A DNA stretch of 43,172 nucleotides from Acidobacteriota bacterium (GTDB taxonomy: Bacteria; Acidobacteriota; UBA6911), in assembly GCA_013388445.1 (NCBI GenBank), contig JACADW010000255.1, forward strand, positions 1-43,172, in the 5' to 3' direction. This document shows, piece after piece, positions 1-9,734 of the stretch. Under the pieces are notes generated by a model. The model had not been told where the DNA came from, searched no databases, and saw only the letters and a program-made list of their open reading frames with translations. Each line of letters begins with the position of its first letter. Position 1 is the first letter of the stretch. Made by a program: the position numbers and the translations under genes.

Positions 1-2331
1 CTCTTCAAGAACGCGCTCTTGGGACAGCTGTATCCGGAATGTGACCCGGCGAACTTCGCGACATGCCAGAAGCTGCCGGCATCCGCCATCGACTCGCCGG
101 CGGTCAAGGTCGCAAACCTTTATCCGTTGCCCAACATCCCCGGGACTTTCGTCCAGGGGCTCGGCACCTTCAACAACTACATCGCCTCGGGATCATCCAA
201 GAACGACAGCCACGCCTTCAATGTCAAGATCGACTTGGCTGCCCGATCGCAGGACGCCCTCTCATTCCGATACTCTTTTGCAGACAGCAAGAGCAAGACG
301 CCGGCGGCGTTCGGCAACGGCAGTGTGGGTCCCTGTATCAATTGCGGCGTGGTGCTGGATCTTCTCGCGGGAGATCCGAGGGGACGGAGCCAGAATGCGG
401 GTGCGAGCTGGGTCCACACATTGGGTCCGAAGCTGGTGAACGAGTTTCGAGCGGGACTCACCCGCACCTCCTCGTTCTTCGGGACTGCCGACGGGGGTAA
501 GAACCTCGCCGAGGAATTCGGCATTCCCAACGTGAACGTGAGCGACCAGACCACCGGCCTTCCTTGGTTTTTCTTCTCCCCCATGCCGAGCTGGACGGGC
601 ACATCACCCTTTACGCCCGCCGTCGGCGGCTACACGGTCTATCAGTTCACCGACAACTTTTCGTATATCCCCGGAAAGCACCGGCTGAAATTGGGGACGG
701 ACATACGGCGGAGGCTCAACAACGGCGCGGGCAACTTCTTCGGGAAGGGAGCCTACATTTTTGTTCCCTTCTTTACAGGCCACGCTTTCGCCGACTTCAT
801 GACTGGCCGGGCACTCGTGATCCAGCAGGACCTGACTCCGGGCACGACGGGCATCCGCGGCGTCGACTATGGCTTCTATTTCCAGGACGACTACAAGGTA
901 TCCCGCACCTTTACGCTGAACATGGGAATCCGCTATGAGCTCTTCCCCGGCTATGTGGAAGTTGCCGACCGCATTTCCAACCTGGACCCCGCCGCCGGCC
1001 TCGTGCGTCTGGCGGGCAAGGATGGCCAGCCGCGGCAGTTCACGCCGCTGGATAAGAACAACTGGGCCCCCCGGTTCGGGTTCGCGTGGTCGATGCGGGG
1101 TGACAAGACGGTCGTTCGTGGAGGCTACGGTTTGTCTTATTTTAACTCCTCCAACTTTGTCAGCTACTCCGGGTTAAACGCCCCGTACACCGGGGCATTC
1201 AATTTCACCAACCTCAATTTCACAACCTTCGACGCCGCCTATCGGCTGAGCGACGGCCTGCCGATCCACCTCCGCCCCACCCCGAAGAACTTCGACCCGA
1301 AGAGTCCGGCCGGCTCGTGGAGGCAGAACGATCCCGAACAGCGAATCCCATACTCGCAGTATTTCACCCTGGGGATTCAGAATTCCCTCGGCTGGGACAC
1401 GGTGATCGAGGCCGCCTACGTGGGTACACGCGGCGTGAAACTGCCGGGTGAGACTGAGGGGAATCCCGCTCCCCCGGGCCCTACCACGACCACGGATCAG
1501 CGGCGCATTTATCACAGTACGGTCCCGAATGTGCAGGGGATCACGCTTTACTCTAACGTCTTCAACTCTATCTACCACGCCATGCAGTTCAAGGCGCAGA
1601 AGCGGTTCTCCGACGGGCTGCAGTTCCTGGCCACCTACACATTCGGTCGCTCGATCGACGACAAGAGCGGCAGTGCGGTTACGGGCGGAGGCGATTCGAA
1701 CCCCAACTCCAAGCCACAGGATCCCTTCAACCGGGCCGGCGACCGCGGCAGGTCATCTTTCGACATCACCCACCGCTTCGTACTTTCCTTCAACTATGAG
1801 ATTCCACTGGGCCGCGGCCATAAGGTGGGACAGAACTTCAACAGCGTTCTCGAGGGCTTACTGGGCGGCTGGCAGATCAACGGCATCCTGACATTGGCCA
1901 CAGGCATGCCTTTCACCGTCTTCGCCACCTCCAACGCCAACTGCGGATGCACTGCAAACGACATGCGCGCCGATCGTATCGGGGACGGCAACCTGCCCGA
2001 GCAGAAGCGCTCGGTCAATGGCTGGTTTGACAAGACCGCGTTCAAAGATCCCCCGAGCTCGACGCCGACCGAAGGTGGAGGGCGCGTCGGAAATGCTGGG
2101 CGCAACATCATTTGCGGTCCGGACCTGAGACTAATGGACTTTTCGCTGTTCAAGAAGTTCAAGCTCACCGAGAGAGTCCAGATGCAGTTCCGGGCGGAGT
2201 TCTTCAATATCTTCAACAACACAAATTTCCTATACCCTAAGCCGGAGAATGCCACTTGGCAGGCGGGCGGATTGATCACCCAGGCCAGGGATCCCCGGAT
2301 AGGACAGTTGGCGATCAAACTGATCTTCTGA
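1..2331 (+). CDS. TonB-dependent receptor, Oar-like (5' end outside window)
   Basis: This is the C-terminal part of a large outer-membrane TonB-dependent receptor. The frame is open to the left edge, so the start, signal peptide, carboxypeptidase-regulatory domain and plug are not in the window. About 776 codons are visible. They consist of alternating beta-strand and loop segments with many aromatic residues, including blocks typical of acidobacterial Oar-like receptors (a YGFYFQDDYKV-type block, NMGIRYEL, NWAPRFGFAW, GGWQINGI). The protein ends in LAIKLIF, a hydrophobic strand with terminal Phe as expected for an outer-membrane barrel. It lies directly upstream of a run of secreted glycosidases, so import of a glycan fragment is the likely role. 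No SusD-like partner is visible. The substrate cannot be read from the sequence. Confidence 0.9.
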   Translation, partial: LFKNALLGQLYPECDPANFATCQKLPASAIDSPAVKVANLYPLPNIPGTFVQGLGTFNNYIASGSSKNDSHAFNVKIDLAARSQDALSFRYSFADSKSKTPAAFGNGSVGPCINCGVVLDLLAGDPRGRSQNAGASWVHTLGPKLVNEFRAGLTRTSSFFGTADGGKNLAEEFGIPNVNVSDQTTGLPWFFFSPMPSWTGTSPFTPAVGGYTVYQFTDNFSYIPGKHRLKLGTDIRRRLNNGAGNFFGKGAYIFVPFFTGHAFADFMTGRALVIQQDLTPGTTGIRGVDYGFYFQDDYKVSRTFTLNMGIRYELFPGYVEVADRISNLDPAAGLVRLAGKDGQPRQFTPLDKNNWAPRFGFAWSMRGDKTVVRGGYGLSYFNSSNFVSYSGLNAPYTGAFNFTNLNFTTFDAAYRLSDGLPIHLRPTPKNFDPKSPAGSWRQNDPEQRIPYSQYFTLGIQNSLGWDTVIEAAYVGTRGVKLPGETEGNPAPPGPTTTTDQRRIYHSTVPNVQGITLYSNVFNSIYHAMQFKAQKRFSDGLQFLATYTFGRSIDDKSGSAVTGGGDSNPNSKPQDPFNRAGDRGRSSFDITHRFVLSFNYEIPLGRGHKVGQNFNSVLEGLLGGWQINGILTLATGMPFTVFATSNANCGCTANDMRADRIGDGNLPEQKRSVNGWFDKTAFKDPPSSTPTEGGGRVGNAGRNIICGPDLRLMDFSLFKKFKLTERVQMQFRAEFFNIFNNTNFLYPKPENATWQAGGLITQARDPRIGQLAIKLIF

Positions 2332-2390
2332 TCGCTTTCGCATTTGCCAAGCCAGGCGGCGGGAGGCGCGGAGCCAGCCGCCGGTAATTT

Positions 2391-2423
2391 CATAAGCGCG
2401 CGCATAAGCGCGCGCCCTTATGC
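2391..2423. repeat. Tandem 12-bp repeat with overlapping hairpin
   Basis: CATAAGCGCGCG occurs twice head to tail (2391-2402 and 2403-2414). The second copy combines with the following bases into a hairpin: GCATAAG (2402-2408) pairs with CTTATGC (2417-2423) around an 8-base loop. It lies in the 164-base gap between the receptor and the next gene. No T-tract follows, so it is not an obvious intrinsic terminator. An mRNA-processing or stabilising element is possible. Confidence 0.55.
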
Positions 2424-2495
2424 AGGCGCACTCCCCTGTCAACCGGGCGGTACGAATAGTCGCTCGCTTCCAAGTTCAGCTTTCGGAGGTCTGCC

Positions 2496-3623
2496 ATGAG
2501 CCGATCACGCTTTGCCCTAGCGGTAGTTGCTTCACTCTCAGCCGGAGCGCTGCTGTCGCCCCCGCCCGTGCTTAGCGCCGAGAACCGGGCTTTCCGAATG
2601 GGCTTCACGCCCTTCGTCTTCGACATGACGCTGGAAGCCGTCGCCGAGACCGACAAATTCATCGGAGAGAACGGGGACATCGTGGCCCAGCACATGGAGA
2701 GCGTTCCGTGGAGCGAAGCCCTCTCGGGCGCGCCCCTGCATCCCGAGTTCATGAAAGACTGGGAGCGGCGCAAGAAAATGGCGCGTCCCGGCATGGCGGT
2801 CTACGTGGCCGTGTCGCCTCTCGACATGGGGCGGGCCAAGATCGCCGCCTACCGCGGCGAGAAGGAAGGCATGCCGCTGCCTCCGCAGTTCGAAGGCAAG
2901 GAATTGGACGACGATCTGGTCAAACGGGCCTATCTCGCTTACTGCCGCCGCGCAGTCGAGTACTTCAAGCCCGAATTCCTGGGCATCGGCATCGAGGTGA
3001 ACGAGTTGTTTCACAACTCGCCGGGGAAGTGGCCCTCCTATGTTGCGCTGCACAAGTATGTCTACGAGGCCCTGAAGAAGGACCACCCCGCGCTGATGGT
3101 GTTCTCCTCGTTCACCCTTCACAACATGGTGAATCCTGGCTGGAAGGACCGGGCCGAGATGCTGGAGGCCTATAAGGGTCTCATGCCTTACAACGACCTG
3201 GTGGCGCTCAGTTTCTATCCGTTCATGTGCGGCATTTCCAACCCGAGCAAGCTGGATGAGCCGCTGGCCTGGCTTACGGCCAATTTCGATTCCTTAGGCA
3301 AGCCTTACGCAGTGGCCGAAACGGGTGAAGCGACCGAGAACATCACCCTTAAAACGGGCGCTGCGGAAGTGACCATCTATGGAAGCCTGGAGCTCCAGAA
3401 AGCCTATTACGAAAAGCTGCTGGAGCTCGCCCAGGAAAAGAAGTTCAAGTTCGTGGTTTCCTTCCTGCACCGCGACTACGACGCCCTGTGGGAAAAGATC
3501 AAGTCCGCTTCCCCTTCCTTCTTCATCGCCTGGCGTGACTGCGGCCTGCTGGACGAGAACGGCCAGAAGCGGCCGGCCTATGAGGTGTGGCGCAGGTTCC
3601 TGGCGATGCCACTGGCCCGCTGA
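2496..3623 (+). CDS. Secreted clan GH-A-like glycoside hydrolase, family unassigned
   Basis: 375 residues. An N-terminal signal peptide (about residues 1-28, hydrophobic core ALAVVASLSAGALL) points to export. The rest reads as a TIM barrel. GIGIEVNEL (about 164-171) offers a candidate acid/base Glu at residue 170 preceded by Asn, as in clan GH-A. AVAETGEA carries a candidate nucleophile Glu at residue 275, in the position expected for strand beta-7. The layout resembles GH53-type endo-galactanases and other small GH-A enzymes, but I cannot assign a family. The start has a good ribosome-binding site (TCGGAGG, about 7 bases upstream). It is the first gene after the receptor and 27 bases from the next, so it probably shares its transcript. 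Confidence 0.7.
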   Translation: MSRSRFALAVVASLSAGALLSPPPVLSAENRAFRMGFTPFVFDMTLEAVAETDKFIGENGDIVAQHMESVPWSEALSGAPLHPEFMKDWERRKKMARPGMAVYVAVSPLDMGRAKIAAYRGEKEGMPLPPQFEGKELDDDLVKRAYLAYCRRAVEYFKPEFLGIGIEVNELFHNSPGKWPSYVALHKYVYEALKKDHPALMVFSSFTLHNMVNPGWKDRAEMLEAYKGLMPYNDLVALSFYPFMCGISNPSKLDEPLAWLTANFDSLGKPYAVAETGEATENITLKTGAAEVTIYGSLELQKAYYEKLLELAQEKKFKFVVSFLHRDYDALWEKIKSASPSFFIAWRDCGLLDENGQKRPAYEVWRRFLAMPLAR

Positions 3624-3650
3624 GCAGCCGTGTGGAGACGAGGGGATCCC

Positions 3651-4865
3651 ATGCCCGAAAACACCATCGAAACGGCAGGACATACGGTTTGTTCGCGCCG
3701 CGCCTTTGGCCGAGTGCTGTTGGGAACAGCAGGCGCGGCCGGCGCGCTGTCGGAGATTGTCCCCGGGCGGCCTGCTCCTTACGCCTTTGCGAGGGGTTCG
3801 AGCTCACCGGAACCGCTGGCAACGACAGCTGTGATTTACTACTCCGACCTCCTCCACCCCCCCGGAGACCCCGACGATCATGTAGATCTTGCGACGCTGT
3901 TCTCGCTCCCGGAACTGGATATCCGAGCGATTGTCTTGGACCTGGGTGAAAAACAGGGATCCCAGCCCGGGTCCGTTCCGATGAGCCAAATGATGAAAAT
4001 GACGGGCCGCAAGGTCCCGTTCGCCGTCGGCCTGGGTCAGCCGCTCCGATATCCGGAAGACAAGGGGCTCAACCAGTTCCGCTTCTACCAGAGTGGGGTG
4101 GAGCTCCTGCAGAAGGCCTTGGAGGAGGCCGAAGGAGAGGTATTCGTCATCGCCACCGGCAGCCTTCGCGACATTGCGGCAGCCTACAATCGAAGTCCCG
4201 ATCTGATTCGGCGGAAGGTGATCCGCGTGTATATCAACGCCGGCAGCGCCTCCGGCGGCGACCTCTATTGGAATCCCGGCCTCGATCCGCAGGCCTATCC
4301 CCGCATCATGCGCTCCGACTTGCCCATCTACTGGTGCCCTTGCTTCGGAGGCAGGGAGACGCTCGAAGATCTTGCGGCAGGCTGGCTTGGAATGCTTCAG
4401 TACCAGACCTTCTGGAAGTTTAGCCAAGGGGAGATCTTCGGGGCGCTTCCACGGCCACTGCAGAACTTCTTTCTGTATGCCCTTAGCCGGCAGGTGCCGT
4501 TGCAGGTCGAGCCGATCGCTTATCTGAGGCGCGAACCGCAGGAGGAGTTGCGGAAGGAACAGTGGCGGCAGGTCCGCAACATGTGGAGCACCGCGTCCCT
4601 GGTCCACGCGGCCGGGCGCCGGCTCTTTCGCAGCGGGAACTCCTGGGCCGCGCTCCATCAGCCGCCCGCCGGCTTCACCCGAGCGGATGTGTTCGACTTC
4701 TCCCCCGCCAAGATCGAGATCGATGCCGACCTGAATGTGCGGCTGGAGCTGACAGCAGCGGATCGGTCCTTCCGCGTCTTCCGCCTTCTTGATCTGGCCA
4801 ATTACCAGGAGGCCATGACTTCATCGCTCCGCAGGCTGCTGAGCGAGATGACGTTGCGAAATTAG
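3651..4865 (+). CDS. Tat-exported nucleoside-hydrolase-like protein
   Basis: 404 residues from the ATG at 3651. A GTG at 3630 in the same frame is possible, but the ATG has a purine-rich GAGACGAGGGG stretch just upstream. CSRRAFGR (14-21) followed by a small-residue hydrophobic run looks like a twin-arginine signal. DPDDHVDLA (73-81) matches the calcium-binding aspartate cluster near the start of nucleoside hydrolases (N-ribohydrolases). FVIATGSLRDIAAAY, further on, fits the same fold. Family members cleave N-glycosidic bonds of nucleosides, but in a glycosidase operon the substrate may be a different glycoside. The C-terminal 100 residues are not recognised. It lies 27 bases after the GH-A-like gene. 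Confidence 0.7.
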   Translation: MPENTIETAGHTVCSRRAFGRVLLGTAGAAGALSEIVPGRPAPYAFARGSSSPEPLATTAVIYYSDLLHPPGDPDDHVDLATLFSLPELDIRAIVLDLGEKQGSQPGSVPMSQMMKMTGRKVPFAVGLGQPLRYPEDKGLNQFRFYQSGVELLQKALEEAEGEVFVIATGSLRDIAAAYNRSPDLIRRKVIRVYINAGSASGGDLYWNPGLDPQAYPRIMRSDLPIYWCPCFGGRETLEDLAAGWLGMLQYQTFWKFSQGEIFGALPRPLQNFFLYALSRQVPLQVEPIAYLRREPQEELRKEQWRQVRNMWSTASLVHAAGRRLFRSGNSWAALHQPPAGFTRADVFDFSPAKIEIDADLNVRLELTAADRSFRVFRLLDLANYQEAMTSSLRRLLSEMTLRN

Positions 4866-4935
4866 AGTCTTCGAGTGGATCATGCATGAGTTCCAAGACT
4901 CGAAGAAGACACGGTCTTGCCGAGTGGAGGCTTTG

Positions 4936-7530
4936 ATGCGGGTGAGCCGAAAGGGCCGGATGACTCTCATCAGTGCCGCAATCTGTCTGCTGGCGACGGG
5001 CTTCCTGCCCTGCCAGACGAGAAGGGCTCCGATCAGGGAAGTCTATGTCTTCTCCGCGTCCCATCTCGACCCGACCTTCACCGGCCCTCCCCCTTTTTCC
5101 TACGGCCGCTTCCACCGGATCTTCGATGCAGCCCTGAAACTCGTCGGCGAGCAGCCGGATTTCCGCTTTGTCGTCGAAAACATCTTCGCTTTTGACCAAT
5201 ACCTGCGCACCCATCCGGACCGGCAAGCGGCGTTTCAGGCTCCGGTCAAGAACGGCCATGTGGAATTTGCCGGCCAAGTTAGCATCGTGCTGCAGAATGT
5301 GGCGACCGGCGAAGACTTGGTCCGGAACGTCCTTCTTGCGCGCGAGTTCATCCGCGATCGATTCGGCGTCTTGCCCAAGGTGCAGACGCTCAGCGACGCG
5401 CCGGGACAAACCCCTCAGGTGCCGCAGATCCTTGCCAGGTCCGGGCTCGGCGGCCTGATTATCACACGCGCAGGTCCTAGGGACGCCCACCTGTTCGATT
5501 GGGAGGGGCTCGACGGATCAAGGGTTCGTGTCGCTTCTCTGCCGCTCGGTTACGCCGGCGGGTACCTGATGGGAATGGCGGCCTCCCTCGAGGCCATGGA
5601 AGGCACCCGCCTGGTCGAATTCGAGTTGAGCGACATCAGCCCGGAGATCTTCACCAACAAATTGAAACAGCCGGCGGCGATGGAGCCCATGCTGCAGACC
5701 GCCTACGCGTCGGAGAGCGGGCGCGCGCTGGTGGAGGTGGGATGGGACAACGCCATCCCGCAGGCGGAGGTCGCCAAGAACATCGTCGCCTGGAACACGA
5801 AGCACGGGAATCGGCTCCGCCTCATTCCCTCCTCCCCCGGCGATTTCTTCGAAAAGCACTGGCCGGAAAAGGTGCCGGTCAAGAAGGGGGAGATTTCCAG
5901 CGTCTGGGGCAACGGTTGGTGGAGCTTGATCGGCGGCTATGCGCAGCATTTCCGCACCACCCACAAGCTCCTGCGCGCTGAAAAGTGGGCCAGCATGGCC
6001 GAGGTCCTTACTGGCAGCCGATACCCCGGGGAGGACCTGCGCCGCAGCTGGTGGGACCATCTGCTATCGCTGGATCATGAGAGCGCAGAACTCACGCAAC
6101 CGCGCGTTTTCTCGGAGTCCCTGGCTAGCCGTGCACTTCAGGACGCGCAGCAGGCGATCGCGTCTCACGTCGCGATTCCGCAGAAAATGGACGTCGCGCT
6201 CGTGGTGTTCAACCCGATGAACTGGAGCCGTAGCGAGATCGTGACCGCCCAGGTCTATTTCGTTGGGGATCCGTTCGCCTTCTTCACGCGCCCCTTTCAC
6301 AAGCTGAAGATGGTGGGGCCTGACGGGAAGCCAGTGCCGTTCGAGGTGGTTTCCACCCAATCGACCATTGTACGTTCGGCCTGGATCCGTTTCCGAGCCG
6401 ACAGCGTGCCGCCGCTGGGCTGGAAGACCTACTTCCTCCGCCCCGCGGAGAAGAACGAGGCGCGCACGTTCCCCAAACCGACCGATCTGACGGGCGAGAG
6501 CACCATTCGGAGCGGGAGCCTGGAGATTGCCTATAGACCGGACGGGGGTTCATTCATTCTCAGAAACGGCCCCGACTCTGCCGCCGCGGAGCTGAGCTAC
6601 CACCATCAGCCCGAGGAGACCTCGTCGCAGCCCGGATTCTTCAGGCAGAAGGACAAGGGTGATCCGGTGCGTGTTTCCTGGAAGCGCGTCGCGGTCGGAG
6701 AGAATCTTGGCGGGCCTTACTTCGAAGCCGAAGGCGAGATTCAGGGCGCCGAGCTGAGAGCCAATCTGCAGCTTGCCGACACCGGGCAGGTGACGGTCTC
6801 GGAGACCGTTCGTACGGGCGGCGGGAAGCAGGTGAAGCTCATCCGTCAGGTCGAGTTGCCGGAGAAGGGTCAGTTTTACTACGGCGTGCCGTTCGGCACC
6901 GTGCGTCTCGGCGACTCCATGGAAAGCGCCGGCCCTTCGGAACAGGGAGGTGGCGACGAGATCCCGCGGGCGATGTGGATCACCGCCAAGGAATTCGACG
7001 GCTGGGTTGCCTGGCGCGGGAACGGACAGCAGGTGACGATCGCCGGCGAGGCGCGCGGCGGCAGGTTCACCGACCGCAGTCTGAAGGTGACCCTGCTCTA
7101 CTCGGACGGCAAGCCCATGCTGGCCGACACTATGATCCACCCAGTGCCCAATGAGTTCGTGACACGTTTGCTGATTGGATTCAGCCCTCGCCCGGAAGAC
7201 GCCCCAAGATTGGGCTGGGAGCTATACAACCCGCTCGAAACCATGGTTTCGGTCCGCTATCAAAAAGGCAGCCTGCCGGCAGAGTACGCCGGCACGGAGG
7301 AGAGCGCCGGAACGGTTCTCAGCGCCCTCAAGAAGAGCGAGGACGGCAAGGGATGGATCGCGCGTGCCTATGCCTCGGAGAGCGAAGCTTCTTTCCCCCC
7401 CGTTTTGGCGGCTCGGGCGCGGGTGGTCGGCGAGGTGGATCTAGTCGAGCAAATCGATCCCGGCCGGGTTGCGGGCGCTGGTCTGAAGCCGTTTGAAATC
7501 CGGACTGTCCTGCTGGAGGAAAAACGATGA
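4936..7530 (+). CDS. GH38-like secreted glycoside hydrolase (alpha-mannosidase-like)
   Basis: 864 residues from the ATG at 4936, chosen because GTGGAGG sits just upstream. An ATG at 4882 would add 18 residues before the signal peptide. After the signal peptide the GH38-type N-terminal barrel begins with SASHLDP: His43 and Asp45 fall where GH38 enzymes have zinc ligands. LSDAPGQTPQ supplies Asp154 at the usual nucleophile position. The tryptophan-containing part of the classical HxHxDxxW motif is missing. Long beta-rich C-terminal domains follow. GH38 enzymes cleave alpha-mannosides, but divergent family members like this are poorly characterised, so specificity is open. The stop overlaps the next start (ATGATG at 7527). 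Confidence 0.75.
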   Translation: MRVSRKGRMTLISAAICLLATGFLPCQTRRAPIREVYVFSASHLDPTFTGPPPFSYGRFHRIFDAALKLVGEQPDFRFVVENIFAFDQYLRTHPDRQAAFQAPVKNGHVEFAGQVSIVLQNVATGEDLVRNVLLAREFIRDRFGVLPKVQTLSDAPGQTPQVPQILARSGLGGLIITRAGPRDAHLFDWEGLDGSRVRVASLPLGYAGGYLMGMAASLEAMEGTRLVEFELSDISPEIFTNKLKQPAAMEPMLQTAYASESGRALVEVGWDNAIPQAEVAKNIVAWNTKHGNRLRLIPSSPGDFFEKHWPEKVPVKKGEISSVWGNGWWSLIGGYAQHFRTTHKLLRAEKWASMAEVLTGSRYPGEDLRRSWWDHLLSLDHESAELTQPRVFSESLASRALQDAQQAIASHVAIPQKMDVALVVFNPMNWSRSEIVTAQVYFVGDPFAFFTRPFHKLKMVGPDGKPVPFEVVSTQSTIVRSAWIRFRADSVPPLGWKTYFLRPAEKNEARTFPKPTDLTGESTIRSGSLEIAYRPDGGSFILRNGPDSAAAELSYHHQPEETSSQPGFFRQKDKGDPVRVSWKRVAVGENLGGPYFEAEGEIQGAELRANLQLADTGQVTVSETVRTGGGKQVKLIRQVELPEKGQFYYGVPFGTVRLGDSMESAGPSEQGGGDEIPRAMWITAKEFDGWVAWRGNGQQVTIAGEARGGRFTDRSLKVTLLYSDGKPMLADTMIHPVPNEFVTRLLIGFSPRPEDAPRLGWELYNPLETMVSVRYQKGSLPAEYAGTEESAGTVLSALKKSEDGKGWIARAYASESEASFPPVLAARARVVGEVDLVEQIDPGRVAGAGLKPFEIRTVLLEEKR

Positions 7531-9734
7531 TGTACAGGCCGCAAGAAGCCGTGCGCAGTCGTTGGTGGTGCCCGCAAGCTGCTGCGCGCGCGTGCCAGTC
7601 GGAGGCACAACGGAGGGAGACCTCTACGAGCTTGCTTTCCCGGCCTCACGCGGTGCGCGTTTCCCCGAAATGCCTCCTGGCGGCGGCCTGCCTCACGTTG
7701 TGGCTCGGCCCCGTCTCCCGGGCCCAGATGACGGCTGAGGTCCGGGTGGATGCACGAGCACCGCTTCACACTGTCGATCCGCGGATTTACGGGCAGTTCG
7801 TCGAGCATTTTGGCAGGATCATCAACGGCGGCCTGTGGGCCGAGCTACTCCGAAACCGCAAGTTCTACCCCATCGACACCCAGCGCAGGCAGGTGGCCGA
7901 TCCCTGGATGCCCGAAACCGATCGGAGCAACGTCAGTTACGCGGTCGATCGCTGGGTTTCCCTGAACGGGATCTCCGCCCAACGGGTGCTGCCCCACGGC
8001 AACAGCCGGTCCTGGCGCGGAATCAGCCAGACCGGATTCGATGTCCTGGGCGGCAGGGAATACGCGGCCTATGCCTGGATCAAGGCGGACCGCGGTGACC
8101 AGAACGTCGCCTTCCGGTTGGAAGCTGCCGACGGAGCCGTGGCCGCGCACGCCGAGGCCCCGCTTCGGCACGGAGACTGGCAAAAGGTTGAAGCACGGCT
8201 GACGCCGGATCGCAGCCTGCGCCCGGCGGTCTTCCGCATCGCCTTTAACGCCGTCGGGATTAAGTGGATTGGAGCTGCGTCCCTCATGCCCGCCGACAAC
8301 GTGGAGGGGCTGCGCCGCGATGTCCTCGAACTCGTGAAGTCCATGGGCCCACCGGTCATACGCTGGCCCGGCGGCGGTTATGCGGATTGCTACGACTGGA
8401 GGCGCGCGGTGGGCGACCGCGACCGTCGGCAGCCGCAGCCCATCCTTCCTTTCGGGCAGCCTTATGGATACGACCACGGCATGGATCCGAACGATTTCGG
8501 CACCGACGAGTACCTGCGCTTCTGCGCCCGGATTGGCGCTGATCCCTATATCACGGCCAATTTCGGGTCCGGTACGCCGGAGATGGCGGCCTCTTGGGTT
8601 GAATACTGCAACGGGGCCGCGGACTCAAAGTGGGGCGCGGTGCGCGCGGTAAACGGCCGAAGGGAGCCTTACCGGGTCAAACACTGGTCGATCGGCAACG
8701 AGATCTGGCTGGATCCGGCGCAGGTCGGTCATACCACGGCCGAAGGGTACGCCACCTACTATGTGCCCATAGCCAAAGCCATGAAGGCGACCGACCCCAC
8801 CATCGCCATCACCGCCGTGGGGCAGTTCGACAACGTCTCGGCCACCGAGCGCAACTGGAATGACATCGTCCTGAGCGCTGCGTGGGAGCACATCGATATG
8901 CTCTCGCTCCATCATTACTACCCCACGGGATACTGGCCGGAGGCGCTGGTGAACCGGCCGATCCCTGCATACCTCGCGGTGGTCGCCGACCCGATCCGGG
9001 TGGAGCGTTCCTTAAAAAGCCTAATTGCGCAAGCAGATAGAATCACCCAAGGGAAAAAAAAGATCCAGATCGCATTCGACGAATGGAACGAGTGGGACTG
9101 GGACTACCCCCGGCCCGTCGATTCCCCCGAGCGCTCTTTCGTCAACCAGTTCATCGACACGCTCAACAAGAGCGGCCTCGAGTTCAACCACACCCTCCGG
9201 GACGCCCTGTTCGGCGCCCGCATGTTGCACGTCTTCATGCGCAACTGTGAACGCCTGCCGATCGCCGCGCGCACGCACATGATCAACAGCCTCGGCGCCA
9301 TCCGGACCGACAGCACGCGCGCCTTCGTCACCGCTTCCGGCAAAATCATGGAGCTGTATCGGAAGCACGCGGGTACCGCGCTGCTGAGTGTGGAGCAGCG
9401 GGCCCCGAGCTACGAGGTCCCGGAAGAAGGGTGGCGCGACATCCCCTACCTGGATGCTGCCGCAACCATATCGCCGGACGGTCGCACGCTTTTCCTCCAC
9501 CTGATCAACCTCCACCCGAAGCAGAGCCTCAACGTGCAGGTCCACATCGACGGGCGTGTGCCCCGCCCGCAGGGACGCATCTGGGAGGTTGCCGCCGAAG
9601 ACTTCATGTCCCGGAACGATTTCGGCCGGGAGACCGTGACTATCAGGCAACGCAGGGCCGACGGCTTCGGATCGGCGTTTCTGCAGGTGCTGCCGAGACA
9701 TTCGGCGACGACATTAGAAATAGGGTTGCAATGA
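7527..9734 (+). CDS. Alpha-L-arabinofuranosidase, GH51
   Basis: 735 residues. The ATG at 7527 overlaps the preceding TGA and has GGAGG about 7 bases upstream. A long N-terminus leads into a secretion signal (LAAACLTLWLGPVSRAQ, about 51-67). GQFVEHFGRIINGGLWAELL is the GH51 N-terminal hallmark. A carbohydrate-binding jelly-roll-like segment is inserted at about residues 130-250. HWSIGNEIW supplies the acid/base Glu392, and IAFDEWNEWDW supplies the nucleophile Glu519. The family releases terminal alpha-L-arabinofuranose from arabinan, arabinoxylan or arabinogalactan. The stop overlaps the next start as ATGA (9731). The signal suggests periplasmic or outer-surface action, unlike the many cytoplasmic GH51 enzymes. 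Confidence 0.9.
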   Translation: MMYRPQEAVRSRWWCPQAAARACQSEAQRRETSTSLLSRPHAVRVSPKCLLAAACLTLWLGPVSRAQMTAEVRVDARAPLHTVDPRIYGQFVEHFGRIINGGLWAELLRNRKFYPIDTQRRQVADPWMPETDRSNVSYAVDRWVSLNGISAQRVLPHGNSRSWRGISQTGFDVLGGREYAAYAWIKADRGDQNVAFRLEAADGAVAAHAEAPLRHGDWQKVEARLTPDRSLRPAVFRIAFNAVGIKWIGAASLMPADNVEGLRRDVLELVKSMGPPVIRWPGGGYADCYDWRRAVGDRDRRQPQPILPFGQPYGYDHGMDPNDFGTDEYLRFCARIGADPYITANFGSGTPEMAASWVEYCNGAADSKWGAVRAVNGRREPYRVKHWSIGNEIWLDPAQVGHTTAEGYATYYVPIAKAMKATDPTIAITAVGQFDNVSATERNWNDIVLSAAWEHIDMLSLHHYYPTGYWPEALVNRPIPAYLAVVADPIRVERSLKSLIAQADRITQGKKKIQIAFDEWNEWDWDYPRPVDSPERSFVNQFIDTLNKSGLEFNHTLRDALFGARMLHVFMRNCERLPIAARTHMINSLGAIRTDSTRAFVTASGKIMELYRKHAGTALLSVEQRAPSYEVPEEGWRDIPYLDAAATISPDGRTLFLHLINLHPKQSLNVQVHIDGRVPRPQGRIWEVAAEDFMSRNDFGRETVTIRQRRADGFGSAFLQVLPRHSATTLEIGLQ

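Noticed and set aside
9431-9730. Upstream extension of the GH5-like gene
   Set aside because: It overlaps the end of the GH51 gene; the ATGA overlap at 9731 followed by a signal peptide is the better start.
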